Part shown: positions 1 through 8,749 of the stretch, piece after piece | How the letters are laid out: every line of letters starts with the position of its first letter | How positions within the stretch are numbered: position 1 is the first letter of the stretch | Assembly: GCA_038207585.1 (NCBI GenBank) | Contig: JBBQZP010000007.1 | Coordinates: forward strand, 1 to 64,000 | Source: JBBQZP01 sp038207585 | GTDB lineage: Bacteria; Pseudomonadota; Alphaproteobacteria; Rhodobacterales; Rhodobacteraceae | Length of the DNA stretch: 64,000 bases | Direction: 5' to 3' | Position numbers and translations under genes: made by a program | The notes under the pieces: generated by a model | The model's database searches: none | Seen by the model: the letters and a program-made list of their open reading frames with translations, nothing else | Told to the model about the DNA's origin: nothing

Positions 1-1
1 G

Positions 2-493
2 ACACGCCCGGCAATTGCGCGCGGCCTGCGTGCCCTGATGCGGTTGATGGAGGCCGACGATCCTGCCGCGCGCGATGACATGGCATTTGTCAGCCTGTGC
101 GGCGGCATGGCGCTTGCCAATTCCGGGCTGGGGGTTGTGCACGGTCTTGCAGGCGTGATCGGGGGCACGACCGGGGCCGCGCATGGTGCGATTTGCGGCG
201 CGCTTCTGGCACCAAGTCTGGCGATGAACATGGACCGCGCGCCCGGGCAGCGGATGTCGGACATCGCGCGCATCCTGGGGGAGGTTCTGGGGTCAGACCC
301 CACCGGAGCCTGCGACGCACTTGCGCGCTGGGCGCAGGAGGCTGGTCTGCCGGGGCTTCGGGCGCAGGGACTAAGTGCCGACGCCTTTCATACGACCGCG
401 CTGGCCTCGCAGGAATCGTCGTCGATGAAGGGCAATCCGGTGCCGCTATCGGTGGAGGATCTGTGCACAGTTCTGGCCGCAGCAAGCCGGTAG
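2..493 (+). CDS. iron-containing alcohol dehydrogenase, maleylacetate reductase type (3' part)
   Basis: The reading frame is open from base 2, so the 5' part lies outside the window; about 163 C-terminal residues are present. The helical C-terminal domain carries two histidines in the arrangement VVHGLAGVIGG...AAHGA, which matches the metal-binding HxxxH-type region of group III (Fe-ADH) dehydrogenases. The set of Ala/Gly residues and the ending VEDLCTVLAAA fit maleylacetate reductases and related short Fe-ADHs, which reduce maleylacetate to 3-oxoadipate with NAD(P)H. A second, complete member of this family lies at 46579-47640. The gene ends convergently with the GntR gene. Family assignment is good; the exact substrate is inferred, since only the C-terminal domain is visible. 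Confidence 0.75.
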   Translation, partial: TRPAIARGLRALMRLMEADDPAARDDMAFVSLCGGMALANSGLGVVHGLAGVIGGTTGAAHGAICGALLAPSLAMNMDRAPGQRMSDIARILGEVLGSDPTGACDALARWAQEAGLPGLRAQGLSADAFHTTALASQESSSMKGNPVPLSVEDLCTVLAAASR

Positions 494-546
494 CGCCCGG
501 ATTTTCCAATCTCGCGCCTGAAGGATGCACGGTGGCGGCATCAGAA

Positions 547-570
547 CCCGGACCGGTCGCCCGGTCGGGC
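547..570. terminator. weak hairpin between convergent genes
   Basis: GACCGG (551-556) and CCGGTC (561-566) can form a six-base-pair stem with a four-base loop, extended past one mismatch. It lies in the 95-base gap between two convergent genes. There is no U-tract, so function as a terminator is only a guess. Confidence 0.25.
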
Positions 571-588
571 ATGCAACCCGTCTGACCG

Positions 589-1287
589 TTACGACGATCG
601 CAACAGAACGGCGCGCAAGGACCCTCCGACCGGCTGTCGTTCGCGCAGGTCAAGATTTGCCAGAAGGTCCAGCAGATGACCTTTCATCAGATCCTCGGCC
701 TTGGTCCCGTCACCGTCCGCGATTGCGTCGGTCAGGGCGTGATGCGCATGGCGTTCGCACAATGCCTGCGGTCTGCGCCAATACAGGGCGACGACAAGGG
801 ACGACCGCGAGACAAGCGTCGATATGATCGCCGAAATTGTGGTCTGATCGGCCATTTCGGCTATGGCGACGTGATACAGTCCCGAAAGGTAAACGGCCTG
901 CCCCAGATCGCCGGCCTGAAGGGCGCGATGCTCGGCCTCGATATGATGGCGCAACCGGGTGACTGCGGGCGCGGTTGCCCGCTCTGCCGCTGAACGTGCG
1001 GTTCGCGGTTCCAGCAGCGCGCGGGTCTCGAAAACCTCACGCGCTTCGCGCACGCCCGGATCGGCGACCAATGCGCCACGGTTGCGGATCATGGTCACAA
1101 GACCCTCATGCGCAAGCGATTGCAGCGCCATCCGCACAATCGAGCGGCCGACGCCGAAAATATCGGCCACCTCGTCTTCGACCAATCTGGAGCCGGGCGA
1201 TACACGGTGCGCAAGGATCGACCGTCGCAGGGCAGCCGCGATATCTTCGCTGCTGGAATTGGCGGGCAGATCGGACTGAAGGGTCAT
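589..1287 (-). CDS. GntR-family transcriptional regulator, FCD (FadR) subfamily
   Basis: A 232-residue DNA-binding regulator. Residues ~10-75 form the winged helix, with the typical segments EDIAAALRRSILAHRVSPGSR and VADIFGVGRSIVRMALQSL followed by a wing containing IRNRGALVA. Residues ~85-220 are all-helical and fit the FCD effector domain, with metal-ligand-like histidines in YLSGLYHVAIAEMAD and ERHAHHALTDAI. It is divergent from the polyamine-type ABC operon across 247 bases, so it probably controls that operon and itself. The effector cannot be read from sequence; the neighbouring racemase and deacetylase suggest an N-containing ligand. Confidence 0.85.
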   Translation of the reverse strand: MTLQSDLPANSSSEDIAAALRRSILAHRVSPGSRLVEDEVADIFGVGRSIVRMALQSLAHEGLVTMIRNRGALVADPGVREAREVFETRALLEPRTARSAAERATAPAVTRLRHHIEAEHRALQAGDLGQAVYLSGLYHVAIAEMADQTTISAIISTLVSRSSLVVALYWRRPQALCERHAHHALTDAIADGDGTKAEDLMKGHLLDLLANLDLRERQPVGGSLRAVLLRSS

Positions 1288-1534
1288 GTCAACGCAAAGC
1301 CTCTACTCGTTCTGCGGTTCTGGGATGATTCTTGGTAAAAGCCAACCGGTCAAGATTGTCAGCAATCCTATGCCAGATTGTATATAAAGTGTGATCATTT
1401 TGCAGGCAATCTGCACAGTTATTGCCGCCTATTGCATCGACTCCGCGAGCCGACCATGCCCGCACCGTCGAATGATTAGCAAGCGGTCGGATGATGTCGC
1501 CAAGGATGAAAAACCTTAACCCCGAGGCTGACCA
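1288..1534. promoter_or_regulatory. divergent control region with short inverted repeats
   Basis: This is the shared upstream region of the GntR regulator and the ABC operon and has lower GC than its surroundings. It contains the palindrome GATTG-TCAG-CAATC (1354-1367). A further pair is CAGATTG (1374-1380) and CAATCTG (1407-1413), flanking an AT-rich TATATAAAG segment. The repeated GATTG/CAATC half-sites make a reasonable GntR operator candidate. No promoter can be fixed with confidence. Confidence 0.4.
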
Positions 1535-2515
1535 GTGCGCACACCGCTTGATCTTGAACTTGTGGCTTTGACCAAGCGCTACGGCTCTACCGTGGCGGTG
1601 AATGCAATCAGCCATCTGTTTCCCAGCGGCAGCTATGTCTGCCTGCTGGGGCCGTCGGGTTGCGGGAAATCCTCGACCCTGCGGATGATTGCCGGGCACG
1701 AAACGGTCAGCGATGGCGCAATCCTGCTGGCTGGAAAGGACATATCGACCCTTGCCCCGGCGCAGCGCGGCACGGCGATGATGTTTCAGAACTATGCGCT
1801 GTTTCCGCATCTGAATGTCATCGACAATGTGGCCTTCAGCCTGAAGATGAAGGGCATCCCGAAGGCCGAGCGTCACAAAGCGGCGGCCGAAATACTTGAT
1901 CTTGTGGATATGGGCGCGATGGCGGCCCGGATGCCAGCGCAGCTTTCGGGCGGTCAACAGCAGCGCATTGCGCTTGCGCGGGCGCTGATCACCAAGCCGC
2001 AGGTGCTGTTGCTGGACGAGCCGCTGTCGGCCCTTGATCCGTTCCTGCGCATCCGCATGCGGGCCGAACTGAAACGGTTGCAACGCGAACTGGGCATCAT
2101 CTTTGTTCACGTCACGCATGGGCAGGACGAAGCGCTGGCACTGGCCGATGAGGTTGTGATCATGAACAACGCCGTGATCGAACAGGTCGGCCCCGCGCGT
2201 GCGGTGTTCAACCGGCCCAACACCGAATTTGTGGCCCGGTTTCTGGGCGGACACAACGTGCTGACCCTTGGCGGGGGGAAAAAGGCACTGCGGGCGGATC
2301 GCACGCATCTTGCCCGCACCGGCGAAGGCTTGCCCGCCAGTGTCACCTCGGTTGAATATCAGGGGTCGCATGTCGCCGTCGGCCTTTTGGGCAGCGCGGG
2401 TGGCGATCTGACGGCGCTTGTGCCGGAAGAAGAATTTTACGCGGCCCCTTTGGCCATTGGCGATGCCGCAATAGCGCAGTGGTCGCCGCAGGATCTTCAC
2501 CCACTCACCCACTGA
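1535..2515 (+). CDS. ABC transporter ATP-binding protein, spermidine/putrescine (PotA) type
   Basis: A 326-residue ATPase that energises import by the membrane proteins encoded at 3895-5594. It has Walker A GPSGCGKSS (residues 39-47), a Q-loop, the signature LSGGQQQRIALARAL near residue 136, Walker B VLLLDEPLSALDP near 160 and the switch His in VHVTHGQDEA. A C-terminal extension of ~90 residues fits the TOBE domain of the PotA/FbpC/MalK group. The start is GTG, preceded by a weak GAGG. It is the first gene of the operon. Binding-protein and permease types argue for polyamine or another small cationic or amino-acid-like substrate, but the substrate is not certain. Confidence 0.85.
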   Translation: MRTPLDLELVALTKRYGSTVAVNAISHLFPSGSYVCLLGPSGCGKSSTLRMIAGHETVSDGAILLAGKDISTLAPAQRGTAMMFQNYALFPHLNVIDNVAFSLKMKGIPKAERHKAAAEILDLVDMGAMAARMPAQLSGGQQQRIALARALITKPQVLLLDEPLSALDPFLRIRMRAELKRLQRELGIIFVHVTHGQDEALALADEVVIMNNAVIEQVGPARAVFNRPNTEFVARFLGGHNVLTLGGGKKALRADRTHLARTGEGLPASVTSVEYQGSHVAVGLLGSAGGDLTALVPEEEFYAAPLAIGDAAIAQWSPQDLHPLTH

Positions 2516-2563
2516 ATACGACCGGGATCAACCCGGCCCACCCCAACTGACAGAGGAAAACCC

Positions 2564-3835
2564 ATGACCAAACCAAGAATTTCATACAGCCGCCGCTCTA
2601 TCCTGAAAGGGGCCGTTGCCGCGTCTGCCGCGTCAGCATTTCCCGCGCCGATGATCTGGGCGCAGGACATCAAGGATGTCACCCTGCGCCAGTTCGGCAC
2701 GGGTGTGTCGAACCTTAACGATGTGGCCGTCAAGGTGAAGGAAGACCTTGGCTTCACGCTTGAGATGACGGCACTGGATTCCGACAGCGTGACACAGCGC
2801 GCGGCCACCCAGCCCAAAAGCTTTGACATCGCCGATATCGAATACTGGATCTGCAAGAAAGTCTGGCCGACCGGCAACCTGCAGGCAATGGACACCGGCA
2901 AGATCAAGCTTTTCGACAAGATCTCGCCGATCTTCACCACCGGCAAGCTGACCCCCGAAAGCACCGTGGCGCAGGGCACTGCCCCGTCGACCGTGGGCTT
3001 TATCGCCGAACCGGGGGCAACTGCTTTCGCGCCCGAGGTCACCAAATGGATGACCCTGATCCCCACCATCTACAACGCCGACACGCTGGGCATCCGCCCC
3101 GACATCATCAATCGCCCGATTGAAACCTGGGCCGAACTTCTGAACCCGGAATTCAAGGGCAAGGCGTCGATTCTGGATATTTCGTCGGTCGGGATCATGG
3201 ATATGGCGATGGTCTGCGAGTCGATGGGCGAGATCAAATATGCCGACAAGGGCAACATGACGAAGGATGAGATCGACAAAACCATTGCGATCTTCATCGA
3301 GGCGAAGAAGGCCGGGCAATTCCGCGCCTTCTGGAAATCGTTTGACGAAAGCGTCAACCTGATGGCGTCGGGCGAGGTCGTGATCCAGTCGATGTGGTCG
3401 CCCGCCATCACTGCGGTGAAGGCGCAGGGCATCCCCTGCGTCTATCAACCGCTCAAGGAAGGTTATCGCAGCTGGGGCGGCGGTCTTGGCCTGTCGGCGA
3501 ACCTGTCGGGGATCGAGCTGGACGCCGCTTACGAATACATCAACTGGTATATCTCGGGGTGGACGGGCGGATACCTCATGCGGCAGGGGTATTATTCGGC
3601 GGTGCCCGAAACCTCCAAAGAGTTCATGTCGGAGAACGAATGGGGCTACTGGTATCTGGGCCAGCCCGCGACGGATGACATCACCAGCCCGACGGGTCAG
3701 AAACTGGCCAGCGCCGGTGATATACGCGACGGCGGGTCTTATGATGAACGGATGGGCGCGGTGGCGTGCTGGAATTCGGTCATGGACGAAAACCAGTACA
3801 TGGTGCGCAAGTGGAACGAATTCATCGCCGCCTGA
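2564..3835 (+). CDS. ABC transporter substrate-binding protein (PotD-like, Tat signal)
   Basis: A 423-residue extracytoplasmic binding protein. The N-terminus has a twin-arginine motif SRRSILKG (residues 9-16), a hydrophobic Ala-rich stretch and a likely cleavage site just before AQDIKD, so export through Tat is likely. The mature part has the type II periplasmic-binding fold of family 1/8 proteins, with segments such as TIYNADTLGI, NRPIETWAELLNPEFKGK and SMWSPAITAV. It lies between the ATPase and the first permease, with the RBS GAGG ahead of the ATG. A stem-loop follows at once. It determines the operon's substrate; the family includes polyamine, iron and opine binders, so the ligand stays open. 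Confidence 0.85.
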   Translation: MTKPRISYSRRSILKGAVAASAASAFPAPMIWAQDIKDVTLRQFGTGVSNLNDVAVKVKEDLGFTLEMTALDSDSVTQRAATQPKSFDIADIEYWICKKVWPTGNLQAMDTGKIKLFDKISPIFTTGKLTPESTVAQGTAPSTVGFIAEPGATAFAPEVTKWMTLIPTIYNADTLGIRPDIINRPIETWAELLNPEFKGKASILDISSVGIMDMAMVCESMGEIKYADKGNMTKDEIDKTIAIFIEAKKAGQFRAFWKSFDESVNLMASGEVVIQSMWSPAITAVKAQGIPCVYQPLKEGYRSWGGGLGLSANLSGIELDAAYEYINWYISGWTGGYLMRQGYYSAVPETSKEFMSENEWGYWYLGQPATDDITSPTGQKLASAGDIRDGGSYDERMGAVACWNSVMDENQYMVRKWNEFIAA

Positions 3836-3845
3836 TCTGAACCCC

Positions 3846-3869
3846 GGTCCGTCCCGAAAAGGGCGGACC
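3846..3869 (+). terminator. hairpin after the binding-protein gene
   Basis: GGTCCGTCCC (3846-3855), a GAAAA loop and GGGCGGACC (3861-3869) form a nine-pair stem with one bulged base, ten bases after the stop codon. No U-run follows, so partial termination or 3'-end protection of the binding-protein message is more likely than full termination. Confidence 0.5.
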
Positions 3870-3894
3870 CACTCCTTCATTCAAAGAGAGAGTC

Positions 3895-4755
3895 ATGGCG
3901 CTTTCCCGTTCCAATACGGCGACAGGCTGGCTTCTGGCATCGCCGCTGACGCTGGTTCTTGCGTTCTTTCTGGTGCTGCCGATCGTCATGATCGTCATCG
4001 TCAGCTTCTGGGGTGCCACCGAGTTTTCGATCTATCCGGCCTTCGAGTTTGACAATTACCGCTTCCTGTTCGGGTCGGCCGTCACCTGGCAGGTGTTCGG
4101 GACGACCTTTCGCTATGCGTTCATCACCTGGGCGCTGACGCTGGGCATCGGCTTTACGGTGGCGTATTTTCTGGCCTTCCACGTTCGCACGCTGACCTGG
4201 CAGATCACGCTGGCGCTGATTTGTACGGTGCCGTTCTGGACATCGAACATCATCCGCATGATATCGTGGATACCGTTTCTGGGCCGCAACGGCATTGCCA
4301 ATTCGTCGCTGCTGTCGATGGGCGTCATAGATCAGCCGCTGGAGTGGCTGTTGTTTTCCGATTTTTCGGTGTTACTGACGTTTGTGCATGTGAACACGTT
4401 CTTCATGATCGTACCGATCCTGAACTCCCTCTTGCGCATCGACAAATCGCTGATCGAGGCGGCGCGTGATGCAGGTGCGACCGGCCCCCAGATTTTGTGG
4501 AACGTCATTCTGCCACTGGCAAAGCCCGGCATCATGATCGGCACGATCTTTGTGCTGACGCTGGTGATGGGCGATTTCGTCACGGTCCGGTTCATGTCGG
4601 GCAGTCAGTCGGCGAACGTGGGTCGGCTGATTTCAAACGATGTCGGCCTGCTGCAATATCCGTCGGCGGCGGCCACGTCGGTAGTGCTGCTCTGCACCGT
4701 GCTTATCGTGGTGGCCGGCCTGTTGCGGCTGGTCGATATCCGGAAAGAGCTGTAA
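3895..4755 (+). CDS. ABC transporter permease, PotB type
   Basis: A 286-residue inner-membrane permease with about six hydrophobic segments, the first at residues ~9-35. The cytoplasmic EAA loop is clear as IEAARDAGATGPQILWNVILPLAKPG near residues 186-212, and this region contacts the ATPase. It has a good AGAGAG ribosome site and follows the hairpin at 3846-3869. The stop codon overlaps the start of the second permease by one base (TAATG), so the two subunits are translationally coupled, as expected for a heterodimeric PotB/PotC channel. Confidence 0.85.
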   Translation: MALSRSNTATGWLLASPLTLVLAFFLVLPIVMIVIVSFWGATEFSIYPAFEFDNYRFLFGSAVTWQVFGTTFRYAFITWALTLGIGFTVAYFLAFHVRTLTWQITLALICTVPFWTSNIIRMISWIPFLGRNGIANSSLLSMGVIDQPLEWLLFSDFSVLLTFVHVNTFFMIVPILNSLLRIDKSLIEAARDAGATGPQILWNVILPLAKPGIMIGTIFVLTLVMGDFVTVRFMSGSQSANVGRLISNDVGLLQYPSAAATSVVLLCTVLIVVAGLLRLVDIRKEL

Positions 4756-5594
4756 TGGAAAAGCGCCCCCGTTCCTTTTACATCCTTGCCGCGTTTTTCG
4801 GGTTGTATGTGCTGTTCCTGTATGGCCCGACGATCACCATCGGCATCCTGTCGTTTCAGGGTCCGGGGGGCGGGCTGACCTTTCCGATGCGCGGCGTCAG
4901 CCTGCACTGGTATGACGAGTTGTTCCAGCAACAGGCGGTGGGCGACATCTGGGGCGCGTGGCGGCGCAGCGTGGCACTGGGGCTGATGGTCATGGTGACA
5001 ACCGTTGTCGTATCCACCATGGGGGGCCTTGCGTTCCGCAAGCGGTTCCGCGGATCAACGGTGCTGTTCTATCTGATCATCACCAGCCTGACGATCCCGT
5101 CGATCCTGATCTCTCTGGGCGTCGGGCTGATCTTTTCGCAATCCGGGATGGATGTGCATTGGTCGACCAGCGGGTTCGGGGCGCAACTGACGTGGACATT
5201 GCCATTTGGCCTGCTGATCATGTTCGCCGTCTTCAACCGCTTTGACAAAAGCTATGAGGAGGCCGCGCGCGATCAGGGCGCGACGAACTGGCAGACGCTG
5301 CGCCATGTCGTGCTGCCGATCATCGCGCCCAGTCTGATCGGGGTGGCGCTGTTCGGGTTCACGCTGTCTTACGACGAATTCGCGCGCACGCTTCTGACGG
5401 CGGGCAGTTACAACACCCTGCCGCTTGAGATTTTCGGGATGACAACCAACGTCACCTCGCCGGTGCTTTACGCGCTGGGCACGCTGACGACCCTGTTTTC
5501 GCTTTTGGTGATCGGGCTGTGTCTTGGGTTTGTGCTGTGGTCGCGGCAGCGGCAGGCACGGGCGGGATCGGATGCGGGCAAGGGGATGGTATGA
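4755..5594 (+). CDS. ABC transporter permease, PotC type
   Basis: A 279-residue inner-membrane permease. The frame is open upstream to 4497, but that part is antisense-like shadow inside the preceding gene. The ATG at 4755, which overlaps the previous stop, gives the normal N-terminus MEKRPRSFYILAAFFGLYVL. The EAA loop is YEEAARDQGATNWQTLRHVV. Six hydrophobic segments are visible. It pairs with the upstream PotB-like permease and uses the ATPase at 1535-2515. The stop codon overlaps the next gene's start as ATGA. Confidence 0.85.
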   Translation: MEKRPRSFYILAAFFGLYVLFLYGPTITIGILSFQGPGGGLTFPMRGVSLHWYDELFQQQAVGDIWGAWRRSVALGLMVMVTTVVVSTMGGLAFRKRFRGSTVLFYLIITSLTIPSILISLGVGLIFSQSGMDVHWSTSGFGAQLTWTLPFGLLIMFAVFNRFDKSYEEAARDQGATNWQTLRHVVLPIIAPSLIGVALFGFTLSYDEFARTLLTAGSYNTLPLEIFGMTTNVTSPVLYALGTLTTLFSLLVIGLCLGFVLWSRQRQARAGSDAGKGMV

Positions 5595-6226
5595 TCGTGA
5601 TCATCAACCCAAACAGCACGGTGTCGATGACTGACGCGATGCTGGCGACGGCCCGCGACGCCTGCCCGGATGCCCGGATCGAGGCGTGGACGTCGCACGA
5701 CGGCCCCACCGCCATTCAGGGCCGCGACGACGGCGAGGCCTGCGTGCCACCCCTGCTCAATCTGGTGGCCAAGGCGTCGGATCAGGGCGCCCGCGTCATC
5801 ATCATCGGTTGCTTTGACGATACCGGTTTGGAGGCTGCCCGCGCTGTTTCGGCCTGTCCGGTCATCGGGGTCGGTCAGGCGGCGTATCATCTGGCCGCAC
5901 TGGCCGGGGGGCGGTTTTCGGTTGTCACGACGCTAGCTGTGTCGGTTCCGGTACTGGCCGAAAACATCTCCGCTTATGGCCTTGCGGGAAGCCTTGGTTC
6001 GGTTCGGGCGTCGGGCGTTCCGGTTCTGGCGCTGGAAACGGACCATGCGCGTGCGGCGGCACGGGTGCTGGACGAAATCCGCATCGCGCAACACGAGGAT
6101 GGGGTGGCTTCGGTCGTGCTGGGCTGCGCCGGAATGTCACATATCCCGGCGATGGCGGGGCCGGATATCACCGTGCGTCTGATTGACGGGGTGCGCGCGG
6201 CGACCCAGATCGGGAGGCTGTTTTGA
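5591..6226 (+). CDS. Asp/Glu/hydantoin racemase family protein
   Basis: A 211-residue protein of the aspartate/glutamate racemase superfamily, hydantoin-racemase branch. It starts MIVIINPNSTVSMTDAM, where the INPNS motif is a hallmark of the branch. Two catalytic-type cysteines are present: IIIGCFDDTGLEAAR (first half) and VVLGCAGMSHI (second half). The members known best racemise 5-substituted hydantoins or related compounds by two-base catalysis. The ATG overlaps the permease stop codon. Its place in the importer operon suggests that the imported compound has an epimerisable carbon next to a carbonyl and a nitrogen. Substrate unknown. Confidence 0.8.
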   Translation: MIVIINPNSTVSMTDAMLATARDACPDARIEAWTSHDGPTAIQGRDDGEACVPPLLNLVAKASDQGARVIIIGCFDDTGLEAARAVSACPVIGVGQAAYHLAALAGGRFSVVTTLAVSVPVLAENISAYGLAGSLGSVRASGVPVLALETDHARAAARVLDEIRIAQHEDGVASVVLGCAGMSHIPAMAGPDITVRLIDGVRAATQIGRLF

Positions 6227-6642
6227 CCGAAGATGCCATAAGCAAAGCCTGCACGGTCGTCGTGGCCTATCTGGAGCGGTCGATGATCCCCGATCCTGCC
6301 GGAGCGGCCGCGTATGTGGCCACCGGGTTGAAGATCACCTTCACCGGCGGTCGCCGTTTTTCGGCCCCGGCAGAGGCCACCGCGTTCAACGCCAAACGCT
6401 ATCTTTGGGTCAAAAAGCGGCCGGGGCGGATGGATGCGGCCATTGATGCGGCCACTGGCGATGTGCGGGTCTATAACACCGGGTTTCTGTACGGCGCGTG
6501 GCCGGACGGCACAGAATTTGACGGCAATCGCTATATCGACACGTTCGTGGTGCGCGGCGGCCTGATTGTCGAAACGCAGGTCTGGAATGACAGCGCGGAA
6601 TGGCTTTTGGACCGTGCCGGTCTGGCCGAGGCGCCGCTGTGA
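6223..6642 (+). CDS. NTF2-like (SnoaL-type) fold protein
   Basis: A 139-residue protein with the cone-shaped NTF2-like pattern: helical N-terminus (TVVVAYLERSMIPDPAGAAAYV) and a set of beta strands ending in RYIDTFVVRGGLIVETQVWNDSAEWLL. Members include small isomerases, dehydratases and ring-modifying enzymes, often with one Asp/His catalytic pair. The start is a TTG that overlaps the racemase stop (TTGA). Its product probably acts on the same imported compound, between racemase and deacetylase, but a reaction cannot be named. Confidence 0.6.
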   Translation: MTEDAISKACTVVVAYLERSMIPDPAGAAAYVATGLKITFTGGRRFSAPAEATAFNAKRYLWVKKRPGRMDAAIDAATGDVRVYNTGFLYGAWPDGTEFDGNRYIDTFVVRGGLIVETQVWNDSAEWLLDRAGLAEAPL

Positions 6643-7529
6643 CTCTGGCCGGGCATGACCGATATGATTATGACCCGATCACCGACCGGCCCGCTTTCGA
6701 ATGGCCCAAGGGACGCAGGCTTGCGATCTATCTGGGTGTCAATCTGGAGCATTTCGCCTTTGGCGAGGGGCTGGGTGCGGAACTGGCCCCCGGCGGCCCG
6801 CAGCCCGATATCCTGAACTATGCGTGGCGCGATTATGGCAACCGGGTCGGGGCGTGGCGGCTGCTGCAGATGCTTGATGCGCTGGATCTGCCCGCGACCG
6901 TTCTGCTGAATTCGGCGCTTTATGACTATGCCCCGGCCTTGGTCGCCGCCCACCGCGCCCGGGGGGATGAGATTGCAGGCCACGGCGTCACCAATTCCGA
7001 ACGCCAAAGCACGCTGGACGAAGCAGCCGAAGCGGCGCTGATCGCACAAGCCACAGCGGCCATCACGGCGATGGAAGGGCGGGCACCCCAAGGCTGGCTC
7101 AGCCCGTGGATCGCGGAAAGCCTCGCCACGCCCGATCTTTTGCGACAGGCCGGATATTCCTACACCCTGAACTGGTGCATGGACGATCAGCCGGTGTGGA
7201 TGCGCACCCGCCACGGCCCCCTTTTGTCGGTGCCCTATCCGCAGGAGATCAACGACATTCCGGCCATCATCGCGCGCAAGGACAGTGCCGCGGATTTTGC
7301 CGACATGATCATTGACGGTTTTGACGAGATGCTGGACCAGTCTGGCGCGCAACCCTTGGTGATGGGGATCGCGCTGCATCCCTATATCGTCGGCCAACCA
7401 CACCGTTTGCGGCAGCTTCGCCGCGCCCTGACGCATGTCGTAGCACACCGCGATGCGATCTGGATCACCACCGCAGGGAAGATTGCAGCGTGCTTTGCCG
7501 ATCAGGTGCCCCCGCCGGGCCCGCGATAG
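6639..7529 (+). CDS. polysaccharide deacetylase / PuuE-allantoinase-like hydrolase
   Basis: A 296-residue NodB-homology protein. I chose the GTG at 6639 because it overlaps the preceding stop (GTGA); the longer frame only adds a shadow. The N-terminus, with RYDYDPITDRPAFEWPKGRR, resembles PuuE-type allantoinases and cytosolic deacetylases rather than secreted chitin deacetylases, and no signal peptide is visible. Metal-site segments are weak but recognisable: AGHGVTNSERQ, APQGWLSPWIAES and GIALHPYIVGQPHR. It probably opens an amide or ureide bond in the compound taken up by the operon. It ends at a strong bidirectional-looking hairpin. Confidence 0.75.
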   Translation: MTLAGHDRYDYDPITDRPAFEWPKGRRLAIYLGVNLEHFAFGEGLGAELAPGGPQPDILNYAWRDYGNRVGAWRLLQMLDALDLPATVLLNSALYDYAPALVAAHRARGDEIAGHGVTNSERQSTLDEAAEAALIAQATAAITAMEGRAPQGWLSPWIAESLATPDLLRQAGYSYTLNWCMDDQPVWMRTRHGPLLSVPYPQEINDIPAIIARKDSAADFADMIIDGFDEMLDQSGAQPLVMGIALHPYIVGQPHRLRQLRRALTHVVAHRDAIWITTAGKIAACFADQVPPPGPR

Positions 7530-7575
7530 GGGACCCGGAAATGATCGGGGTAATTTCCCCTGCCATCGTCACCCA

Positions 7576-7604
7576 TTTCAATGCCGTCTGAGAAGGCATT
7601 GAAA
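7576..7604. terminator. perfect 10-bp hairpin between convergent genes
   Basis: TTTCAATGCC (7576-7585) and GGCATTGAAA (7595-7604) are perfect inverted repeats with a nine-base loop. The stem ends in AAA/TTT on both strands, so it could terminate the deacetylase operon from the left and the LysR gene from the right. Confidence 0.6.
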
Positions 7605-7648
7605 CTCCGGGCCGGGCGACACAGGGCCTATGTGCGTTCACCGTTCGG

Positions 7649-8608
7649 TCAGCGGTCCGGCCCAGGATGCGGCTGCACTTCACTGATTTCCTGCGCCAGT
7701 CTGCCGGCGACCGGCGTCAGGCGCGTATCGCGCAAGGTCAACAGGCCAAAAGCCTCGACCTCTATCCCCAGATCAAGCGTCACCCGGGCAAAGGAGGCGT
7801 CCGGCCGGTCGCAAAAACTTGTGGCAACAGCGCGGGCCAGCGGGGCAATGGCGTTCGATTGCTGCAACAGCGCCAGCGTCAGTAGGAATGACGCTGTCGA
7901 AAGACGCTGCGTCGGGGCGTCCATGCCCAGCGCCGCCAGACGCGCAAGAACTGCGCTGGTCAGCAATGACTCGGGTGGCGGCATCACCCAATCATAGGCC
8001 AGCAGATCGCTCAACTGTGGGGCCGCCTGACGTGTCAGCGGGTGATCGCGGCGCACCACAAGCGCCACGGGTTCGGTCGCAATCGGGGCAAGCGAAAAAA
8101 TGCCCCGCGCATCGTCAGGCGGCAATCGCCCGATGGCAAAATCAATGCGCCCCGACAGCAGATGGGTGCACAGAATATCAGACGGGGCCACGATCACCTC
8201 GACCGTGATCTTGGGGGTGGTCAGGCGCGCATTGCGCAGGGTCGGAAGAACCCGGTCAATCGCGGGGCCAGTCACCGACCCGATGCGCACATGGCCCGCC
8301 CCACCGGATGCGACTTCGGCCATTTCGCGCGCGGCATCGCGCAATTCGCTCTGGATGCGCTGCGCCCGCAGGGCCAACGCCATGCCCGCTGCCGTCAGAG
8401 CAATGCCCCGCCCGGTTCTGAAATGCACCGGTTGCCCGACGATGCGCCCCACCTCGGCCAGAAGGCGCGACGCGGCGGGTTGTCCGATGCCGATCCGATC
8501 AGCCGCGATGGTGATCTGACCGGTATCCGCCATGGCCGAAAGCAGCCGCAGATGGCTGAGTTTCAGGCCGCGGTGCAGAAGGTCGGGGAGGGTCAGTCCG
8601 GATGACAT
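7649..8608 (-). CDS. LysR-family regulator, GbpR-like
   Basis: A 319-residue LysR regulator. Residues ~12-70 form the helix-turn-helix (LRLLSAMADTGQITIAADR, then GQPAASRLLAEVGRIVG), and ~95-310 form the two-lobed effector domain. It is divergent from a chvE-type sugar-binding gene. This is the arrangement of gbpR-chvE-gguABC in Agrobacterium, where GbpR activates chvE in response to sugars; the assignment here rests on that synteny and on overall LysR features. Likely effectors are L-arabinose, D-galactose or D-fucose, or their catabolites. Confidence 0.75.
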   Translation of the reverse strand: MSSGLTLPDLLHRGLKLSHLRLLSAMADTGQITIAADRIGIGQPAASRLLAEVGRIVGQPVHFRTGRGIALTAAGMALALRAQRIQSELRDAAREMAEVASGGAGHVRIGSVTGPAIDRVLPTLRNARLTTPKITVEVIVAPSDILCTHLLSGRIDFAIGRLPPDDARGIFSLAPIATEPVALVVRRDHPLTRQAAPQLSDLLAYDWVMPPPESLLTSAVLARLAALGMDAPTQRLSTASFLLTLALLQQSNAIAPLARAVATSFCDRPDASFARVTLDLGIEVEAFGLLTLRDTRLTPVAGRLAQEISEVQPHPGPDR

Positions 8609-8749
8609 ATCATTTCAGCCATACAAAGATGCATTCTTGCCATTTGACGGATATATAAACTCGACGCAACAGTTCCGCACGGCAGTCAGGGACCAAAACC
8701 CTGGCCGTAGAGACATCGCCGCGCTTTCGCGGTTTGGGAGGAATATAAT
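8609..8749. promoter_or_regulatory. divergent LysR/chvE control region
   Basis: This 141-base region between two divergent genes is AT-richer than its flanks, notably around GGATATATAAAC (8649-8660). TGCATTCTTGCCA (8630-8642) fits the loose T-N11-A LysR pattern. The gene for the binding protein has a strong GGGAGGAA ribosome site at 8736-8743. Confidence 0.35.

Noticed and set aside
1289..2512. Long reverse frame (407 codons) opposite the PotA-type ATPase gene
   Set aside because: Composition is Arg/His-rich and has no domain; the opposite strand carries a complete ATPase with all motifs. A shadow frame of high-GC coding sequence.
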